12,549 bases of DNA. It comes from a bacterium UBP3_UBA3054 (GTDB lineage Bacteria; Auribacterota; UBA3054). A program made the translations under genes and the position numbers. The stretch covers positions 12,011-24,559 of the forward strand of contig DFCM01000025.1 in NCBI GenBank assembly GCA_002366995.1, in the 5' to 3' direction. The notes under the pieces are model-generated. The model was not told the origin of the DNA and did not search any database. It saw only the letters and a program-made list of their open reading frames with translations. The stretch's first letter is position 1. Every line of letters begins with the position of its first letter. This document shows, one piece after another, positions 9,801 to 12,549 of the stretch.

Positions 9801-12470
9801 ATGAAACGATTCTTAATTCTCGCGACGGCTTTCGCTTTTGTGGCCGCCGCGTACGTCAATGCCGCTGAGACCAACGAGGTCTTCAGGATCGACTTCGAGC
9901 AGTCCGAAGGCTTCCAGCTGGGCGACATTTTCACTCAGGATAAGGGCTTCGTGCCCTATTCCGCCGCCAACACCAACTGCCTCGGCCAGGTCGTTGACAC
10001 GAACACATTCTGGTCTATCACCAGCGGCTCCCAGGCGCTTTTGGTGGGCGTCCAGGACACCGCTTACGGCAACGGCAACTTCTGCTGCGATTTCGATATT
10101 TCCAGTATCGACATCGACAAAAACTACGTGCAGTTTGAGATTCAGATCAAGCCCAGCGAAGTGGGCGAGGGCTCCTATCAGGCCAGAATGCAGATCAACA
10201 GCACCAACAACGTGATGCTCTGCAGCATGCTGGTCTTCAACAGAGGTTTCTGGTCTAGCTCTTATTCCATGAAGGGAAGCGCCAACGCCTGGGCCTTCAA
10301 CCCGCAGTCCTATCAGAGCACCCCGGAGAAAGTGGCCGGCGAACCTCCTTTCGATCAGTTCACCACCGTTTGCTGGACCTGGGACCTTGGCAAGCAGCAG
10401 CTGCTCTCTTTGCAGCTGGGCGACGAGATGTGCTACTACACCAACCGCTGGGGCGTGGGCGAAGCCGGTACGAATTGCATGTACACGGCCAACGCCAACA
10501 TTCCCTACGGCATCAATCCTAACTTCAGCGGACGTCCCGCCAGGCTGGTCTTCCAGGGTCAGAACGAGCGTCCGGAAGCCGGCTTTGACGCTTTCGTGGT
10601 CCGCACCATCAGCAAGCCGAAGACAGCCAATCCCGGCAAGATGAACTGCGCCGCCACCACCTTGGTCAACAATTACAAGTCCACCGCCACGGCTTTCACC
10701 ATCACCAACGACGGCGACATTCCCTTCGACTACACGGTCTCCAGCGACGCCGAATGGCTCGTGCCGACCGCCACGACGGGAACGTGCGTTTCCGCCTCGG
10801 CCATCAATCTGACCATCGACAGGGAGAAGATGACCGAGAACAGTTACTACCGCGGCATCGTCAGTGTTGACGCCGGCGACGCCGGTTCCTGCCAGGTCAG
10901 AGTCACCGCTCAGGGTCCCCACATTTACTTCGCGGAAGATTTCGAGAGCCCGTACATGATCTACGGCGGCATCGTGGCCAATCAGGACCGCTGGGACAAC
11001 AACATGCAGCCTCCCACCGAGTACAACATCGTGGTGACAAACGCCTACGACAGGGAAGGCATCGGCTTCATTAACAAGACCGCCTGGTATGACGGACAAA
11101 CTATCTCCACGGACACCAGGGAGGGCGAGATCATCCACGTCGGCATGGATATGTTCGTGCCCACGGAAACGGAAACCACGGAATTCCACTTCAAGTCCAG
11201 CTATTGGTCGCTGGCTTGGGATCTCATTTTCGGCATCGATCCCGCGCTCGGGACCTTGAATGTGAAATCCCTCAACAACAACGGACTCATCTTCGCCGAC
11301 TGGATGGGCTCGCTTGAGGAATGGACGAGAGTGGAACTCCTTATCGACTACCAGGCTCAGGTCATCAGAAGCGTGCAGCTGGGCGACTTCGTCACCAATG
11401 GTCTGGCGATCGAACTGATGAAGGACACCAACGACAAAGAGGTTGTTAGGCTGGAAGATCTCTCCATCTACGCCACGCCTCAGGAGAATTTCAGCGGCAT
11501 CGGCCTTGACAACATCATCGTGGAAGAGCAGGAACGCACCGGCGATCCCGTCCTGGTCGCTCCTTCTTTCCAGCAGTTTGGCGATGAAAGCAAAGGCAGC
11601 TTCGTTATCCGCAACGCCGGCGTCGGAAATATCGAGTACACCGTGGAAGCGCTCGACAACACCGATTGCTTCACCTTCGAACCGGCCAGCGGCAGCTTCG
11701 ATACCAAAGCGGAAGTCAAGGTCACTATCAACAGGGAAGATCTTGATCCCAACTTCTACCGTTCCCGCATAGTGACGAACGGCGGCGAAGCCGGCTCGGT
11801 CACTTCATTGTTCACCTTCGCCAGCGGCGGCGTCTACTACACCTGCGATTTCGAGGAGCCCTGGTTCCATGACGGCTCCATCAGAGGCCAGGAGACCTGG
11901 ACCTACGATACCGACCAGCCGGCGGAAAACTTCATCGAAACCATCGAGGAAGGCGCGCTCAAGATCGGCCACGCTCCCGGCTACACCGGACTGAGAGCCG
12001 ACATCATCGCTCCCAACACCGGCACGAACACCGTTACGACCTGGATCTACGGTTCCAGCGAGGAATCGGCCGGCGTGCTTTATTTCAAGCAGAACGATGC
12101 CTGGCCGTACGTGGAATTCATTGTCACGCCGCAGCCCGAGGAAAGCAACATGAAGCTGACCATCTCCGGCATTGACGAAGAGGAGTTCGTCATGTTCGCC
12201 AACCTTGACGAATGGGTGCCTTTCGCTTACACGATCATGTTCAATGACCAGACCATCAGCGAAGTGACCTTCGGCGACGATACCCAGGTGCTTGAAAACA
12301 TCTTCATCAAAGAGGAAACCAAGAAGTTCACCCGCTACATCGTCTGCGGCAGCGATGACTGCAATTTCCGGATCGGCGGCATCACGATCGCCGACGCGAA
12401 CGCGGTTCCGGAACCGGCGGTCCTCGCTTTGATCGCGCTGGCGCTGGCCGCTTTCCTTCGCAGAAAGTAA
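9801..12470 (+). CDS. Exported repeat protein: jelly-roll / BACON-like modules with PEP-CTERM tail, function unknown
   Basis: I do not recognise this 889-residue protein as a named family. It has a Sec signal peptide (MKRFLILATAFAFVAAAYVNA, cleavage after Ala21). Three jelly-roll-like modules (about 26-275, 375-577, 678-865) each open with a D/E-F-E strand (RIDFEQSE, AEDFESP, TCDFEEP). They are separated by two beta-sandwich modules (about 277-370 and 580-677) resembling BACON or Ig-like domains. The repeats align by eye: IDREKMTENSYYRGIV and INREDLDPNFYRSRIV, each followed by a G-x-A-G-S turn. PEP at 870-872, a short hydrophobic helix and RRK end the protein, a standard PEP-CTERM sorting signal. 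Cysteines are frequent (for example FCCDF, VCGSDDCNF), which would suit disulfides after export. No catalytic motif was seen; glycan binding or a structural surface role is a guess. It has its own promoter region and terminator and stands alone. Confidence 0.88.
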   Translation: MKRFLILATAFAFVAAAYVNAAETNEVFRIDFEQSEGFQLGDIFTQDKGFVPYSAANTNCLGQVVDTNTFWSITSGSQALLVGVQDTAYGNGNFCCDFDISSIDIDKNYVQFEIQIKPSEVGEGSYQARMQINSTNNVMLCSMLVFNRGFWSSSYSMKGSANAWAFNPQSYQSTPEKVAGEPPFDQFTTVCWTWDLGKQQLLSLQLGDEMCYYTNRWGVGEAGTNCMYTANANIPYGINPNFSGRPARLVFQGQNERPEAGFDAFVVRTISKPKTANPGKMNCAATTLVNNYKSTATAFTITNDGDIPFDYTVSSDAEWLVPTATTGTCVSASAINLTIDREKMTENSYYRGIVSVDAGDAGSCQVRVTAQGPHIYFAEDFESPYMIYGGIVANQDRWDNNMQPPTEYNIVVTNAYDREGIGFINKTAWYDGQTISTDTREGEIIHVGMDMFVPTETETTEFHFKSSYWSLAWDLIFGIDPALGTLNVKSLNNNGLIFADWMGSLEEWTRVELLIDYQAQVIRSVQLGDFVTNGLAIELMKDTNDKEVVRLEDLSIYATPQENFSGIGLDNIIVEEQERTGDPVLVAPSFQQFGDESKGSFVIRNAGVGNIEYTVEALDNTDCFTFEPASGSFDTKAEVKVTINREDLDPNFYRSRIVTNGGEAGSVTSLFTFASGGVYYTCDFEEPWFHDGSIRGQETWTYDTDQPAENFIETIEEGALKIGHAPGYTGLRADIIAPNTGTNTVTTWIYGSSEESAGVLYFKQNDAWPYVEFIVTPQPEESNMKLTISGIDEEEFVMFANLDEWVPFAYTIMFNDQTISEVTFGDDTQVLENIFIKEETKKFTRYIVCGSDDCNFRIGGITIADANAVPEPAVLALIALALAAFLRRK

Positions 12471-12493
12471 TCGCTGAGGCTTAGCCAACGCAC

Positions 12494-12529
12494 AAAGAGG
12501 CTCGCGGGTTTCCGCGAGCTTCTTTTTTT
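12494..12529 (+). terminator. Intrinsic terminator after the 889-residue protein gene
   Basis: GCTCGCGG (12500-12507) pairs perfectly with CCGCGAGC (12512-12519) around a GTTT loop. The stem can extend by six more pairs (one G-U) using AAAGAG and TTCTTT, and a run of seven T ends at 12529. It begins 24 nt after the TAA at 12470. Confidence 0.92.
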
Positions 12530-12549
12530 CATCGCAGTGCGAGCAAAGC
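12530..12549. other. Right window edge, nothing recognised
   Basis: The last 20 bases after the terminator show no start codon with a ribosome site or other signal. What follows cannot be judged. Confidence 0.5.

Noticed and set aside
9813..11189. Minus-strand open frame of 458 codons within the last gene
   Set aside because: Same shadow composition. The sense strand has a signal peptide, repeats and a sorting tail.
12473..12486. Possible small hairpin around GCTGAGGCTTAGCC
   Set aside because: Pairing is short and imperfect, and the real terminator lies just downstream.

Overview
The window looks like a chromosomal piece of a bacterium from the PVC group (Verrucomicrobiota / Kiritimatiellota / Lentisphaerota side). 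This is inferred from content: two secreted proteins end in PEP-CTERM sorting tails, and one of them joins lamin-tail (LTD), CotH-like and LamG modules, a combination common in these phyla. Coding DNA is moderately GC-rich and intergenic DNA is AT-rich. No single marker fixes the genus.

Layout. Positions 1-1733 (minus strand) hold the N-terminal half of carB, the large subunit of carbamoyl-phosphate synthase, which runs off the left edge. A 175-bp AT-rich divergent intergenic region (1734-1908) carries a good extended -10 promoter for the rightward genes, plus a weaker promoter and an imperfect palindrome on the carB side. Rightward, 1909-4065 encodes a DPP-IV-like S9 serine peptidase without a visible signal peptide. 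It overlaps by four bases (ATGA) the 1859-residue gene at 4062-9641, a multidomain exported protein: three clear LTDs and one doubtful LTD, a divergent CotH-like kinase fold, LamG, an FN3-like domain and a PEP-CTERM tail. A textbook intrinsic terminator follows (9670-9702). A second unit then starts from its own putative promoter. It encodes an 889-residue exported protein with three jelly-roll-like modules alternating with two BACON-like beta-sandwiches, again ending in PEP-CTERM, and closes with another strong terminator (12494-12529).

How the genes relate. carB is housekeeping (pyrimidine/arginine synthesis) and probably unrelated to the rest. The peptidase and the giant LTD/CotH protein are very likely one translationally coupled operon. 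The 889-residue protein is a separate transcription unit, but shares the export and sorting route (Sec signal peptide plus PEP-CTERM). No exosortase, transposase, integrase, CRISPR array, tRNA or rRNA was seen. The less ordinary parts are the coupled peptidase / LTD-CotH pair, the divergent CotH core, and the repeat architecture of the last protein.
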